In this document: piece by piece, positions 42,691 through 50,678 of the stretch
Layout of the letters: every line of letters begins with the position of its first letter
How positions within the stretch are numbered: position 1 is the first letter of the stretch
NCBI RefSeq assembly: GCF_001244995.1
Contig: NZ_LN869529.1
Location: forward strand, 847,264-911,263
Source: Intestinimonas massiliensis (ex Afouda et al. 2020)
Lineage (GTDB): Bacteria; Bacillota; Clostridia; Oscillospirales; Oscillospiraceae
Reading direction: 5' to 3'
Length of the DNA stretch: 64,000 nucleotides
Notes under the pieces: model-generated
The model's database searches: none
What the model was told of the DNA's origin: nothing
What the model saw: only the letters and a program-made list of their open reading frames with translations
Program-made: the position numbers and the translations under genes

Positions 42691-43839
42691 ATGATTGATT
42701 TCACTCTCTCCCCCGAGCATCAGGAACTCCAGGAGATGTACCGCAAGTTTGCCGAGGAGCGGGTCCGGCCTCTGGCACACGAAATGGATGAGAACGAAAA
42801 GTTCGACATGGGTCTGCTGAAGGAGATGCAGGAGTGCGGCTTCTTCGGGATTCCTTTTGAGGAGAAGTACGGCGGCGCCGGTTCCGACGTGCTGTCCTAC
42901 GTGCTGTGCATGGAGGAGATGTCCAAGGTGGACGCCAGCACCGGCATCACTCTGTCGGTCCACACCTCTCTTTGCGCCTCCAGCATCAACGAGTTCGCCA
43001 CTGAGGAGCAGAAGGAGAAGTGGCTGCGTCCGCTGGTGGACGGCAGCAAGATCGGCTGCTTCGGCCTGACCGAGCCCGGCGCCGGCTCTGATGTGGCCGC
43101 CGGCCGCACCACCGCTGTGAAGGACGGCGACGAGTACGTCATCAACGGCGAGAAGATCTTCACCACCAACTCTGGCTTCGCTGACACCTTCCTGGTGTTC
43201 GCGGTCACCGATAAGTCTGTCCCCGCCGCCAAGGGCATGTCCGCCTTCCTGGTGGACCGCAACACTCCGGGCATCACCGTCACCCCTGACATCCCCCGGA
43301 TGGGCATCCGCGCCGCCTCCAACGCTGCCGTAGTATATGAGGACGTCCGTGTGCCCGCCTGCGACCTGCTGGGCGGTGAGGGCAAGGGCTTCAAGATCGC
43401 CATGAAGGCCCTGGACGGCGGCCGGATCGGGATTGCCGCGCAGTGCGTGGGCATTGCCCAGGGCGCCATCAACGAGGCCATCAAGTACGACAAGGAGCGC
43501 GTCCAGTTCGGCAAGACCATCGCCTCTTTCCAGAACACCCAGTTCAAGCTGGCCGAGATGCAGACCAAGGTGGACGCCGCCCGCCTGATGACCTACCGTG
43601 CCGCCGTCACCAAGGACCAGGGCAAGCCCTACAACGTCTACGCCGCTATGGCCAAGCTGCTGGCTTCCGACGTGGCCAACGAGGTCACCCGCGGCTGCGT
43701 ACAGCTTCTGGGCGGCTACGGCTACGCCCGGGAGTACACCGTGGAGCGCTTCATGCGCGACGCCAAGATCACCGAGATCTATGAGGGCACCTCCGAGGTC
43801 ATGAAGATGGTCATCTCCGGCTCCCTGAACCTGAAGTAA
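42691..43839 (+). CDS. bcd: Short-chain acyl-CoA dehydrogenase (butyryl-CoA dehydrogenase type)
   Basis: A FAD enzyme that interconverts butyryl-CoA and crotonyl-CoA or a similar short acyl-CoA; in butyrate producers it bifurcates electrons with EtfAB. The 382 residues have the usual fold with the FAD-contact region CFGLTEPGAGSDVA and the catalytic Glu in IYEGTSEV near the C-terminus. Codon use is very biased toward C-ending codons, which fits high expression. It has its own strong promoter and terminator, and no etfBA, crt or hbd gene is adjacent. Confidence 0.92.
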   Translation: MIDFTLSPEHQELQEMYRKFAEERVRPLAHEMDENEKFDMGLLKEMQECGFFGIPFEEKYGGAGSDVLSYVLCMEEMSKVDASTGITLSVHTSLCASSINEFATEEQKEKWLRPLVDGSKIGCFGLTEPGAGSDVAAGRTTAVKDGDEYVINGEKIFTTNSGFADTFLVFAVTDKSVPAAKGMSAFLVDRNTPGITVTPDIPRMGIRAASNAAVVYEDVRVPACDLLGGEGKGFKIAMKALDGGRIGIAAQCVGIAQGAINEAIKYDKERVQFGKTIASFQNTQFKLAEMQTKVDAARLMTYRAAVTKDQGKPYNVYAAMAKLLASDVANEVTRGCVQLLGGYGYAREYTVERFMRDAKITEIYEGTSEVMKMVISGSLNLK

Positions 43840-43852
43840 GCCATCGAACGTC

Positions 43853-43891
43853 AAAAAGGTCCGTGTATCAACTGATACACGGACCTTTTTT
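43853..43891. terminator. Bidirectional terminator between bcd and the GNAT gene
   Basis: A stem of about 17 bp (43853-43869 with 43874-43890) has A5 on one side and T6 on the other, so it can work in both directions. It separates the convergent bcd and GNAT genes, and its last base is part of the GNAT stop codon. Confidence 0.9.
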
Positions 43892-44325
43892 CAATATTCC
43901 AGCACCATGATATGCTCTTTCCCAAAGACCCTCCCGTCAAAGCGGAAGCCCAGGCTTTGATAGAGGCGGACGGATGCCTTTCCCGTCAAATCGACGCCCA
44001 GATACATCCGGTGTCGGCTCCGGTCTGCCTGTACCAGCTCCAGGAGCTTCTGAAGAGCCGCTCGTCCATAGCCGCGCCCCTGGTACGTCTCCTCCACCAT
44101 GAGCCGATACAGCCACCACTCATTGTCGTCGCGGTCCACACAGTACATGGCAAAGCCCACCGGAGTATCCGCCGCATAAATGGCCAGTGGGATGCATTCC
44201 GGCTGCACATAGGCCTGGGCGATGGACTCCGCATTGGAGCACACCAGCTCACGCTGGTCTACCCCGACCTGAAGCCCCAGGATGGCGTCAAAGTTTTCCA
44301 CTGTAATCGCACGTAAAGTTACCAT
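43891..44325 (-). CDS. GNAT family N-acetyltransferase (diamine/spermidine type)
   Basis: A 144-residue acetyltransferase. Motif A is YQGRGYGRAALQKLL, the acetyl-CoA loop, preceded by LYRLMVEETYQG, and followed by LYQSLGFRFDGRV. The N-terminal TVENFDAILGLQV and the whole layout resemble BltD/PaiA-type polyamine acetyltransferases; the substrate is inferred. AAAAGGAG lies 8 nt before the ATG. A 150-nt structured leader with its own promoter and a terminator hairpin lies upstream, suggesting controlled expression. Confidence 0.85.
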   Translation of the reverse strand: MVTLRAITVENFDAILGLQVGVDQRELVCSNAESIAQAYVQPECIPLAIYAADTPVGFAMYCVDRDDNEWWLYRLMVEETYQGRGYGRAALQKLLELVQADRSRHRMYLGVDLTGKASVRLYQSLGFRFDGRVFGKEHIMVLEY

Positions 44326-44340
44326 ATTTTATGCTCCTTT

Positions 44341-44469
44341 TCAAAAATGGGCATAAAAATGCCCGGGTGAGGTGACCTCTCCCGGGCAGTCACAGTAACT
44401 AGCCTCCCGCCTTGGGCGGGCCATGCCGGGAGCCATGTTTGCGGCGCACGTCTTGATTGCCCTCGTCAT
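44341..44469 (-). other. Possible 42-codon leader ORF before the GNAT gene
   Basis: On the minus strand an ATG at 44469 has GGGAG 9-10 nt upstream and opens a 42-codon frame that ends at 44341, 15 nt before the GNAT start. It begins MTRAIKTCAANMAPGM and contains CDCPGE. A second overlapping frame of 25 codons (MFYDEGNQDVRRKHG) starts at an ATG 8 nt earlier but has poor Shine-Dalgarno spacing. Both run through the predicted RNA hairpins, so either could be chance. Confidence 0.3.
44355..44387 (-). terminator. Attenuator-like terminator in the GNAT leader
   Basis: On the minus strand GCCCGGG (44387-44381) pairs with CCCGGGC (44367-44361), with an inner GAGGT/ACCTC stem, followed by ATTTTTA. 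It lies between the leader promoter and the GNAT start, so it could abort transcription before the gene. Confidence 0.65.
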
Positions 44470-44495
44470 AAAACATCGCTCCCTTCGAATCAGAT
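44388..44495 (-). ncRNA. Structured 5' leader RNA, possible riboswitch or attenuator
   Basis: On the minus strand the 6-bp arm GGGAGC (44483-44478) plus ATGTTT (44476-44471) pairs with AAACAT (44440-44435) and GCTCCC (44433-44428), with one G-G mismatch. A CCCGCC/GGCGGG hairpin (near 44405-44420) follows, then the terminator. GGGAGC in the first arm is also the Shine-Dalgarno of the possible leader ORF. No known riboswitch consensus was recognised. Confidence 0.45.
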
Positions 44496-44501
44496 GTTGT
44501 T

Positions 44502-44530
44502 ATCATAGCAGAATCCATCGCCGCTGTCAA
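44502..44530 (-). promoter_or_regulatory. Sigma-A promoter of the GNAT leader
   Basis: On the minus strand TTGACA (44530-44525) and TATGAT (44507-44502) are exactly 17 bp apart. Start of transcription is expected near 44495. Confidence 0.85.
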
Positions 44531-44532
44531 TC

Positions 44533-44561
44533 TTGAAAAATGTGCGGGATTCCGGTATCAT
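44533..44561 (+). promoter_or_regulatory. Sigma-A promoter of the formate/nitrite transporter
   Basis: TTGAAA (44533-44538) and TATCAT (44556-44561) are 17 bp apart. Its -35 box stands 2 bp from the -35 box of the divergent GNAT-leader promoter. Confidence 0.75.
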
Positions 44562-44595
44562 AGGATTTTAAAAGAATGCTTAGGAGGTCATTCCC

Positions 44596-45420
44596 ATGCA
44601 GCTTTTCACCCCCGCCGAGACAGCGGAAAATTACGCGGCCGCCGGAGCGGCCAAAACGCGCCAGCCGGCTTGGCGGCTTTTGCTGCTGGGCATATTGGCC
44701 GGCTTTTTCATCGCCATGGGAGCCGCCGTCACCAATACCGCCAGCCATTCCCTGGACAATGTGGGGCTGGCGCGGGTACTTTCCGGCCTGCTTTTCCCCT
44801 TCGGCCTGGCCATGGTAGTCCTGACCGGCGGGGAACTCTTCACCGGCAATACCCTGATCTCCCTGTCCGTTCTGGACCGTCAGACCACGGTGGGGAAGAT
44901 GCTCCGCAACTGGCTGCTGGTCTACTTGGGCAACTTCATCGGCGCCCTGCTGACAGCCGCGGGCTGCGCCTTTTCCGGACAATTGAACGACTCCGCCGGA
45001 GGCCTGGCCCTGTTTACCATGAAGCTGGCTGCCGGAAAGTGCGGCCTCGCCTTCGGCAGCGCCTTGGTCCTGGGCGTCTTCTGCAACGTTCTGGTCACTG
45101 TAGGAGTCCTGCTCTCCCTCTCTGCCAAGGACTTGCCCGGGCGGGTCCTCGGGGCCTACCTGCCGGTGTCCTTCTTTGTCATCTGCGGCTTTGAGCACAG
45201 CGTGGCCAATTTGTTTTACATACCGGCCGGACTGTTCGCCAAGTCCATCCCCGCCTACGCCGCCCTGGCCGCCGATGCCGGGCTGGACCTCAGCGGTCTC
45301 ACATGGAGCGGCTTTGCGATCGGGAACCTGCTGCCCGTCACGCTGGGCAATATCATCGGCGGGGTGCTGGTGGGCGGCCTGTTCTGGGCCTGCTGGCTAC
45401 GAAAGGGGAGGGGCGCATGA
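44596..45420 (+). CDS. Formate/nitrite transporter family channel
   Basis: A pentameric FNT-type channel for small monovalent anions or acids (formate, nitrite or hydrosulfide). The 274 residues have six membrane segments and the FNT signatures LLGILAGFFIAMGA, FPFGLAMVVLTGGELFTGN and CGFEHSVANLFYIPAGL. AGGAGG precedes the ATG. The substrate is not decided by sequence; formate is likely in a fermenter. It overlaps the HD gene by four bases. Confidence 0.92.
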   Translation: MQLFTPAETAENYAAAGAAKTRQPAWRLLLLGILAGFFIAMGAAVTNTASHSLDNVGLARVLSGLLFPFGLAMVVLTGGELFTGNTLISLSVLDRQTTVGKMLRNWLLVYLGNFIGALLTAAGCAFSGQLNDSAGGLALFTMKLAAGKCGLAFGSALVLGVFCNVLVTVGVLLSLSAKDLPGRVLGAYLPVSFFVICGFEHSVANLFYIPAGLFAKSIPAYAALAADAGLDLSGLTWSGFAIGNLLPVTLGNIIGGVLVGGLFWACWLRKGRGA

Positions 45421-45998
45421 GCGGTTCTCTGCCGGAAAACCTGTTGTGCTTTCTGCAAGAAGCGGAGGGACTCAAATCCGTGGAGCGCACGGCCTGGACC
45501 TCCTCCGGGCGCCGGGAGAGCACCGCTGAGCACTCCTGGCGGCTGGCTCTGCTGGCCTGTGCCCTGCTGGACCGCTATCCCAGGCTGGATCATGCCAAGG
45601 TCCTTGCGCTCTGCCTCGTCCACGACTTGGGGGAACGGGACTGCGGCGACCGCAGCGCCTCTGACCTGCCGGACCCGGCGGCCAAGCGCCGGGAGGAGCA
45701 GGCCTGCCTGCGCCGCCTGGCGGCACTGCTGCCCGCCCCCAAGGGGGAGGAACTGCTCGCCCTGTGGGAGGAGTATGACGCCGCCGCCACCCAGGAGGCC
45801 CGGCTGGTGAAGGCGCTGGATAAGGCCGAAACCATCCTGCAGCACAACCAGGGGCAAAACCCGCCGGACTTTGACTACGACTTCAATCTGGACTATGGCA
45901 AGGCCTACTTCCAGGGCGACCTCATCCTGGAGGCCCTGCGGGATGCGCTGGACCGGGGCACGCGCCTCCGGATGGAGGAACAGCAGGGAATGAGGTAA
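45417..45998 (+). CDS. HD domain protein (YfbR-like nucleotidase type)
   Basis: A 193-residue HD-superfamily metal-dependent phosphohydrolase. The metal ligands are in STAEHSWR (His) and LVHDLGERDCGD (His-Asp); a later Asp in LVKALDKAETILQ completes the site. The closest known group is the YfbR-like 5'-deoxynucleotidases, though the substrate is unknown. It overlaps the transporter gene, and the following Crp-type gene is convergent. Confidence 0.82.
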   Translation: MSGSLPENLLCFLQEAEGLKSVERTAWTSSGRRESTAEHSWRLALLACALLDRYPRLDHAKVLALCLVHDLGERDCGDRSASDLPDPAAKRREEQACLRRLAALLPAPKGEELLALWEEYDAAATQEARLVKALDKAETILQHNQGQNPPDFDYDFNLDYGKAYFQGDLILEALRDALDRGTRLRMEEQQGMR

Positions 45999-46002
45999 GA
46001 CC

Positions 46003-46623
46003 TCATCCCGGCGCGTCAGCCAGCTTCTGGAGCGCGCTCCGGTCCTTCAGCCGCACCCCGCGGTAGGCCGTCTCCACCCAGCCCCGCCGGACGAAGTCCC
46101 CCAGCACCCGGCTCACGGTCACTCGGCTGACCCCCACGGAAAAGCCGATCTCCTCATGGGTGCAGGCCAGCCGCCCCCTTTCCGCTTCCTCCGGCAGGGA
46201 CAGCAGATAACGGGCCACCCGCTGGTCCGCCCGCAGAAAGGACATGTCGTCCACGTGGCCGGTAACCATGCGGACGGTCCTGGCCAGATACTGCAGCATG
46301 GGAAGCGCCAGGTCCGGGTGGGCCCGGAATACGGCGTTCAGCCGTTCCCGGTCCACGGAGATCGCCTCGCTGCGTACCAGCGCCACAGCGGAAGAGACCC
46401 TGGGGCGCTCATCGAAAAAGGACGCCTCTCCCATCAGGTCCCCCGCCCGATGGACGGTCAGGACCCGTTCGCCGCCGGACTCCGAACTGATAAAGCTGCG
46501 GGCCGCCCCGCTGACCAGATAGAAAAAGGCATCCGCCTGCGTGCCCTGCAGGTAGATAAACTGCCCCGGCACATATATGCCGGGGCGCTGCCCCTCGGCC
46601 AGGGGGGCCCAAATCTGGGACAT
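46003..46623 (-). CDS. Crp/Fnr family transcriptional regulator
   Basis: A 206-residue regulator with an N-terminal cyclic-nucleotide-binding fold (about 15-125; [22 protein letters not shown]) and a C-terminal winged HTH (about 135-200; [23 protein letters not shown]). No Cys cluster for Fe-S binding is visible, so it is not FNR-like. Its promoter overlaps the -35 of a possible leuC promoter, so it might control leuCDB; this is inference. Confidence 0.88.
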   Translation of the reverse strand: MSQIWAPLAEGQRPGIYVPGQFIYLQGTQADAFFYLVSGAARSFISSESGGERVLTVHRAGDLMGEASFFDERPRVSSAVALVRSEAISVDRERLNAVFRAHPDLALPMLQYLARTVRMVTGHVDDMSFLRADQRVARYLLSLPEEAERGRLACTHEEIGFSVGVSRVTVSRVLGDFVRRGWVETAYRGVRLKDRSALQKLADAPG

Positions 46624-46653
46624 CCTTACTGCCGCCTTTCCGCTTTTTTTATT

Positions 46654-46683
46654 ATTGTATCACGCGTTACATTCTTTTGACAA
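46654..46683 (-). promoter_or_regulatory. Sigma-A promoter of the Crp-type regulator
   Basis: On the minus strand TTGTCA (46683-46678) and TACAAT (46659-46654) are 18 bp apart, with TG just before the -10. Confidence 0.7.
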
Positions 46684-46707
46684 GGGCTCTGGCATACTGA
46701 GTACAAC
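46677..46707 (+). promoter_or_regulatory. Possible leuC promoter sharing the -35 region
   Basis: A perfect TTGACA (46677-46682) overlaps the minus-strand -35, but the best -10 (TACAAC, 46702-46707) is 19 bp away. It would be a weak promoter that may need an activator. Confidence 0.35.
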
Positions 46708-46732
46708 GATTTGCACAAGGAGGGACCCAACC

Positions 46733-47992
46733 ATGGGAATGACCATGACCCAGAAGATTCTGGCCAAGCACGCGGGCCTGGACGCCGTAGAGGCAGGCCA
46801 GCTCATTGAGGCCAGGCTGGACCTGGTGCTGGGCAATGACATCACCACGCCTGTGGCCATCACCGAGTTTGAAAAGGCAGGGCTGACCCAGGTCTTTGAC
46901 AAGGACAAGATCGCCATCATTCTGGACCACTATACCCCCTGCAAGGACATCAAGGCGGCCCAACTCTGCGCTCAGGCCCGGGCTTTTGCCCAGCGCTTCG
47001 ACATCACCCACTTCTACGACGTGGGACAGATGGGCGTGGAACACGCCCTGGTGCCGGAAAAGGGCCTGGCAGCCCCGGGAGAGGCTATCATCGGCGCCGA
47101 CTCCCACACCTGTACGTACGGTGCCCTGGGCGCCTTTTCCACCGGCGTGGGCTCTACCGACATGGCCGCCGGCATGGCCACCGGCCTGTGCTGGTTCAAG
47201 GTGCCCCCCGCCATCAAGGTGACGCTGAAGGGCAAACGGAAGCCATACGTCAGCGGCAAGGACGTGGTTCTCCATCTGATCGGTGAGATCGGTGTGGACG
47301 GCGGACTGTACCAGTCCCTGGAGTTTGCCGGGGAAGGGGTGGCTGCGCTCACAATGGACGACCGCTTCACCATCTCCAACATGGCCATTGAGGCGGGGGC
47401 CAAGAACGGCATTTTCCCCGTGGATGACAAGACCCGCGCCTATCTGGACGGACGGGTGGACCGCCCCTGGGAGGCAGTGGAGCCCGATGCCGACGCGGTC
47501 TATGACCGCGAAGTGGTCATAGACCTCAGCTCCCTGCGCCCCACGGTGGCCCTGCCCCATCTGCCCTCCAACACCAGGACCGTGGACGAGGCGGCCGGCA
47601 TTCCCATCCAGCAGGTGGTCATTGGCTCCTGCACCAACGGGCGGCTCAAGGACCTTCAGGAGTCCGCCGATATCCTGAAGGGCAAAAAGGTGGCCAGAGG
47701 CGTCCGCTGCATTGTCATCCCTGCCACCCAGCAGATCTATATGGACGCCCTGGCGCAGGGGCTCATCCAGACCTTTATCGAGGCGGGCTGCGCCGTCTCC
47801 ACGCCCACCTGCGGCCCCTGTCTGGGCGGTCATATGGGGGTGCTGGCCGACGGGGAGCGGGCGGTCTCCACTACCAACCGCAATTTTGTCGGCCGCATGG
47901 GCCCCGTCAGCTCGGAGATCATCCTGGCCAGCCCGGCCGTGGCCGCCGCGTCCGCCATCACCGGGTGCATTACCGACCCGGCCAAGGTGTAA
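46733..47992 (+). CDS. leuC: 3-isopropylmalate dehydratase large subunit
   Basis: LeuC with LeuD isomerises 2- to 3-isopropylmalate in leucine synthesis using a [4Fe-4S] cluster. The 419 residues are of the short archaeal/clostridial type (E. coli LeuC is about 466). [13 protein letters not shown] and [10 protein letters not shown] with [13 protein letters not shown] supply the cluster cysteines. AAGGAGGG precedes the ATG at 46733. leuD and leuB follow; leuA is not in the window. Confidence 0.95.
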   Translation: MGMTMTQKILAKHAGLDAVEAGQLIEARLDLVLGNDITTPVAITEFEKAGLTQVFDKDKIAIILDHYTPCKDIKAAQLCAQARAFAQRFDITHFYDVGQMGVEHALVPEKGLAAPGEAIIGADSHTCTYGALGAFSTGVGSTDMAAGMATGLCWFKVPPAIKVTLKGKRKPYVSGKDVVLHLIGEIGVDGGLYQSLEFAGEGVAALTMDDRFTISNMAIEAGAKNGIFPVDDKTRAYLDGRVDRPWEAVEPDADAVYDREVVIDLSSLRPTVALPHLPSNTRTVDEAAGIPIQQVVIGSCTNGRLKDLQESADILKGKKVARGVRCIVIPATQQIYMDALAQGLIQTFIEAGCAVSTPTCGPCLGGHMGVLADGERAVSTTNRNFVGRMGPVSSEIILASPAVAAASAITGCITDPAKV

Positions 47993-48007
47993 TGGAGGTG
48001 TCATGCT

Positions 48008-48493
48008 ATGAACGTTTACAAATATGGAGACAACGTAGATACCGATGTCATCATCCCGGCCCGCTATCTGAACGCCCCAGACGAAAAGTCCCTGGCCTCC
48101 CACTGCATGGAGGACATCGACGCCCAGTTCTCCTCCACGGTGGAGCTGGGGGACATCATGGTGGCCGGAGCCAACTTCGGCTGCGGCTCCTCCCGTGAGC
48201 ACGCCCCTCTGGCCATCAAGGCCTGCGGCGTGAAGTGCGTCATCGCCGCTTCCTTTGCCCGCATCTTCTACCGCAACGCCATCAATATCGGATTTCCCAT
48301 TCTGGAGTGCCAGGAGGCCGCGGCGGCCATCCTGCCCGGTGATGCCGTGCGTGTGGATTTCAAAACCGGCGTCATCACCGACGAGACCCAGGGCAGGACC
48401 TTCCAGGCCGCTCCTTTCCCGGCCTTTATCGACGGCATCATTGAGAGCGGCGGTCTGCTCAAGTCTCTGAAAGCGAGAGGTGTGGCAAAATGA
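48008..48493 (+). CDS. leuD: 3-isopropylmalate dehydratase small subunit
   Basis: LeuD forms the swivelling partner of LeuC. The 161 residues carry [16 protein letters not shown] and [20 protein letters not shown], typical of the short LeuD type. Its stop overlaps leuB by four bases, so the subunit and the next enzyme are coupled. Confidence 0.96.
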   Translation: MNVYKYGDNVDTDVIIPARYLNAPDEKSLASHCMEDIDAQFSSTVELGDIMVAGANFGCGSSREHAPLAIKACGVKCVIAASFARIFYRNAINIGFPILECQEAAAAILPGDAVRVDFKTGVITDETQGRTFQAAPFPAFIDGIIESGGLLKSLKARGVAK

Positions 48494-49566
48494 AGTATCA
48501 GATCGCTCTGATCCGGGGCGACGGCATCGGCCCGGAAGTGGTCAACGAAGCGGTAGGCGTCCTGGAGGCCGTGGGGAAAAAGTTCGGCCACACCTATGAA
48601 TTTGTGGACGTGCTGCTGGGCGGCTGCGCCACGGATGCGGTGGGGAAGAGCTACCCGGACGGCACCGCAGATCAGTGCAGGGCCTGCGACGCGGTGCTTC
48701 TGGGCGCAGTGGGGGGGCCCAGGTGGGGCTCCGATAAGCCCGCTGAGCAGCGCCCCGAGACGGCACTGCTGGCCATCCGAAAAGACCTGGGCCTGTATGC
48801 CAACCTGCGTCCGGCCACCCTTCGGCCCGCTATGGCCGACGCCTGCCCGTTGAAAAAGGAGACGGCGGAAAAGGGGATCGACCTGATGATGGTCCGTGAG
48901 CTCACCGGCGGCATCTACTTTGGCCAGCGCGAGAAGTACCAGACCGCGAACCGGGGCATGGAGGCCGCCGACCGGATGGCCTACTCGGAGTATGAGATCG
49001 AGCGGATCGGCCGCCGGGCCTTCGAGCTGGCCCGCCTCCGCCGCAAAAAGGTGTCCAGCGTGGACAAGGCCAATGTGCTGGAGACCTCCCGTCTGTGGCG
49101 GTCGGTCATGCACCGGCTGGCGGAGGAGTACCCGGATGTGGCCTATGAAGATGTTCTGGTGGACAACTGCGCCATGCAGTTGGTCCGGGACCCCGGTCAG
49201 TTCGACGTGGTGGTCACCGAGAATATGTTCGGCGACATACTCTCGGACGAGGCGTCTATGGTCACCGGCTCCATCGGCCTGCTGCCCTCCGCCTCCATCG
49301 GAGATACCGCCCCCGGCCTCTATGAGCCCATCCATGGCTCCGCGCCGGATATCGCCGGCCAGGACAAGGCCAATCCCATCGCCACCATCCTGTCCGTGGC
49401 CATGATGTTCCGTTACTCCTTCCAGAAGCCCGACGAGGCCGCCGTCATCGAGCGCGCGGTGGACGCGGTCCTGGCCGAGGGCTGGCGGACCCCCGACATT
49501 GCCGGGCCCGGCGTCGTCCCCATCGGGACCAAAAAGATGGGGCAGTTGATCCGGGAGCATATCTAG
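48490..49566 (+). CDS. leuB: 3-isopropylmalate dehydrogenase
   Basis: LeuB oxidatively decarboxylates 3-isopropylmalate with NAD to the leucine keto acid precursor. The 358 residues contain [23 protein letters not shown], the metal-binding and catalytic [22 protein letters not shown] and [21 protein letters not shown]. It closes leuCDB. Confidence 0.97.
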   Translation: MKYQIALIRGDGIGPEVVNEAVGVLEAVGKKFGHTYEFVDVLLGGCATDAVGKSYPDGTADQCRACDAVLLGAVGGPRWGSDKPAEQRPETALLAIRKDLGLYANLRPATLRPAMADACPLKKETAEKGIDLMMVRELTGGIYFGQREKYQTANRGMEAADRMAYSEYEIERIGRRAFELARLRRKKVSSVDKANVLETSRLWRSVMHRLAEEYPDVAYEDVLVDNCAMQLVRDPGQFDVVVTENMFGDILSDEASMVTGSIGLLPSASIGDTAPGLYEPIHGSAPDIAGQDKANPIATILSVAMMFRYSFQKPDEAAVIERAVDAVLAEGWRTPDIAGPGVVPIGTKKMGQLIREHI

Positions 49567-49576
49567 ACCCATTCCA

Positions 49577-49609
49577 GGGAACAGCGCCGGAAAAACCGGC
49601 GCTGTTCCC
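49577..49609 (+). terminator. Hairpin after leuB
   Basis: A perfect 14-bp stem (49577-49590 with 49596-49609) around AAAAA. There is no T-run, so it may stop or pause transcription only partly. Confidence 0.5.
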
Positions 49610-49702
49610 GCATATGGATGATGGAAAGAGGAAGGCCCGCACTTGCAAGAAGGTCGGCTTTCTGTTAAAATCAGCTTACGAGCAAGAAGGGGCGTGGCGC
49701 AA

Positions 49703-50488
49703 TTGGTTCTGACCATTGACATTGGAAATTCCACCACAAGTATCGGTCTGTATGGTCCGGACGGCAAGCTGCGGTTTCGCTCCGACCTGGCCACCAGCCG
49801 CAATACCAGCCAGGATCAGTGCGCCATCAGCCTAATGGGGGTATTCACACTCTATCAGGCGGACATCCAGGCCGTCACAGGCGCGATTATGTCCAGCGTG
49901 GTCCCCTCGGTCACAGGCGCCATGTTTAAGGCAATCCGGATGCTCACCGGCAAGGCCCCAATGGTCATGGGCCCCGGGGTCAAGACGGGGCTTAATATCA
50001 AATCCGACATCCATACTCAGATGGGCAGCGATATCGTGGCCTGCTCCGTGGCCGCCATCGCCAAGTATCCCTCTCCGGTCATCGTCATCGACATGGGGAC
50101 CGCCGTCACCATGTCCTACCTGCGGGGCAATACCTACGAGGGCTGCGTCATCATGCCGGGGATTCGGGTCTCCCTGGAAGCTCTGTCAGAGCGGGCGGCC
50201 GAGCTGCCCCATATCTCCATCGCCCAGCCGCCCTCGATCTTCGGCCACAATACGGTGGACGCCATGCGCTCCGGCGTGGTCTACGGCAATGCCAGCATGA
50301 TCGACGGTATGATCCAGCGCCTGGAGGATGCCAGCGCTCCGGCTGCGGCCGTTGTCGCCACCGGCGGCAACACGCTGGCCGTCCTCAGAGAGTGCAAGCG
50401 TGACATCCTCTACGATGCCGATCTGCTTCTGGACGGGCTTCACCTCGTATACCGCAAAAACATCGAAGCCAAGCAAAAAAAATCCTGA
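49703..50488 (+). CDS. coaX: Type III pantothenate kinase
   Basis: CoaX phosphorylates pantothenate, the first step of CoA synthesis, and unlike CoaA is not feedback-inhibited by CoA. The 261 residues show LTIDIGNSTTSIGLYG (phosphate-binding), VIDMGTAVTM and MPGIRVSLEAL, plus GVVYGNASMIDGMI. TTG 49703 has AAGGGG about 10 nt upstream and gives the usual N-terminus; a GTG at 49694 is possible. It stands alone between a hairpin and a terminator. Confidence 0.94.
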   Translation: MVLTIDIGNSTTSIGLYGPDGKLRFRSDLATSRNTSQDQCAISLMGVFTLYQADIQAVTGAIMSSVVPSVTGAMFKAIRMLTGKAPMVMGPGVKTGLNIKSDIHTQMGSDIVACSVAAIAKYPSPVIVIDMGTAVTMSYLRGNTYEGCVIMPGIRVSLEALSERAAELPHISIAQPPSIFGHNTVDAMRSGVVYGNASMIDGMIQRLEDASAPAAAVVATGGNTLAVLRECKRDILYDADLLLDGLHLVYRKNIEAKQKKS

Positions 50489-50506
50489 CTCTTGCATTTG
50501 GACCCC

Positions 50507-50545
50507 AAAGGGGCCGCTGCGGACATCTGCGGCGGCCCCTTTTTT
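50507..50545 (+). terminator. Intrinsic terminator after coaX
   Basis: AAAGGGGCCGC pairs with GCGGCCCC plus T6, with a GC-rich stem of at least 14 bp, ending at 50545. Confidence 0.9.
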
Positions 50546-50609
50546 GCATTTTGCATGAACTATACGTCAAACTGTCATTCAAAATTTTGGGCTTCAACGG
50601 GATTTGTAC

Positions 50610-50638
50610 TTGCAATTCTGCAAGTTGCGTCATATAAT
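50610..50638 (+). promoter_or_regulatory. Sigma-A promoter with inverted repeat, aminotransferase gene
   Basis: TTGCAA (50610-50615) and TATAAT (50633-50638) are 17 bp apart. A perfect inverted repeat CTTGCA-ATTC-TGCAAG (50609-50624) covers the -35 box and is well placed as a repressor operator. Confidence 0.8.
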
Positions 50639-50678
50639 GTGTCATAGTGATTTTAATCGCAAGCTGGAGGAGTTTGTT

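Noticed and set aside
49577-49609. Treating the leuB hairpin as a full intrinsic terminator
   Set aside because: The stem is perfect but there is no T-run, so it is listed only as a hairpin with moderate confidence.
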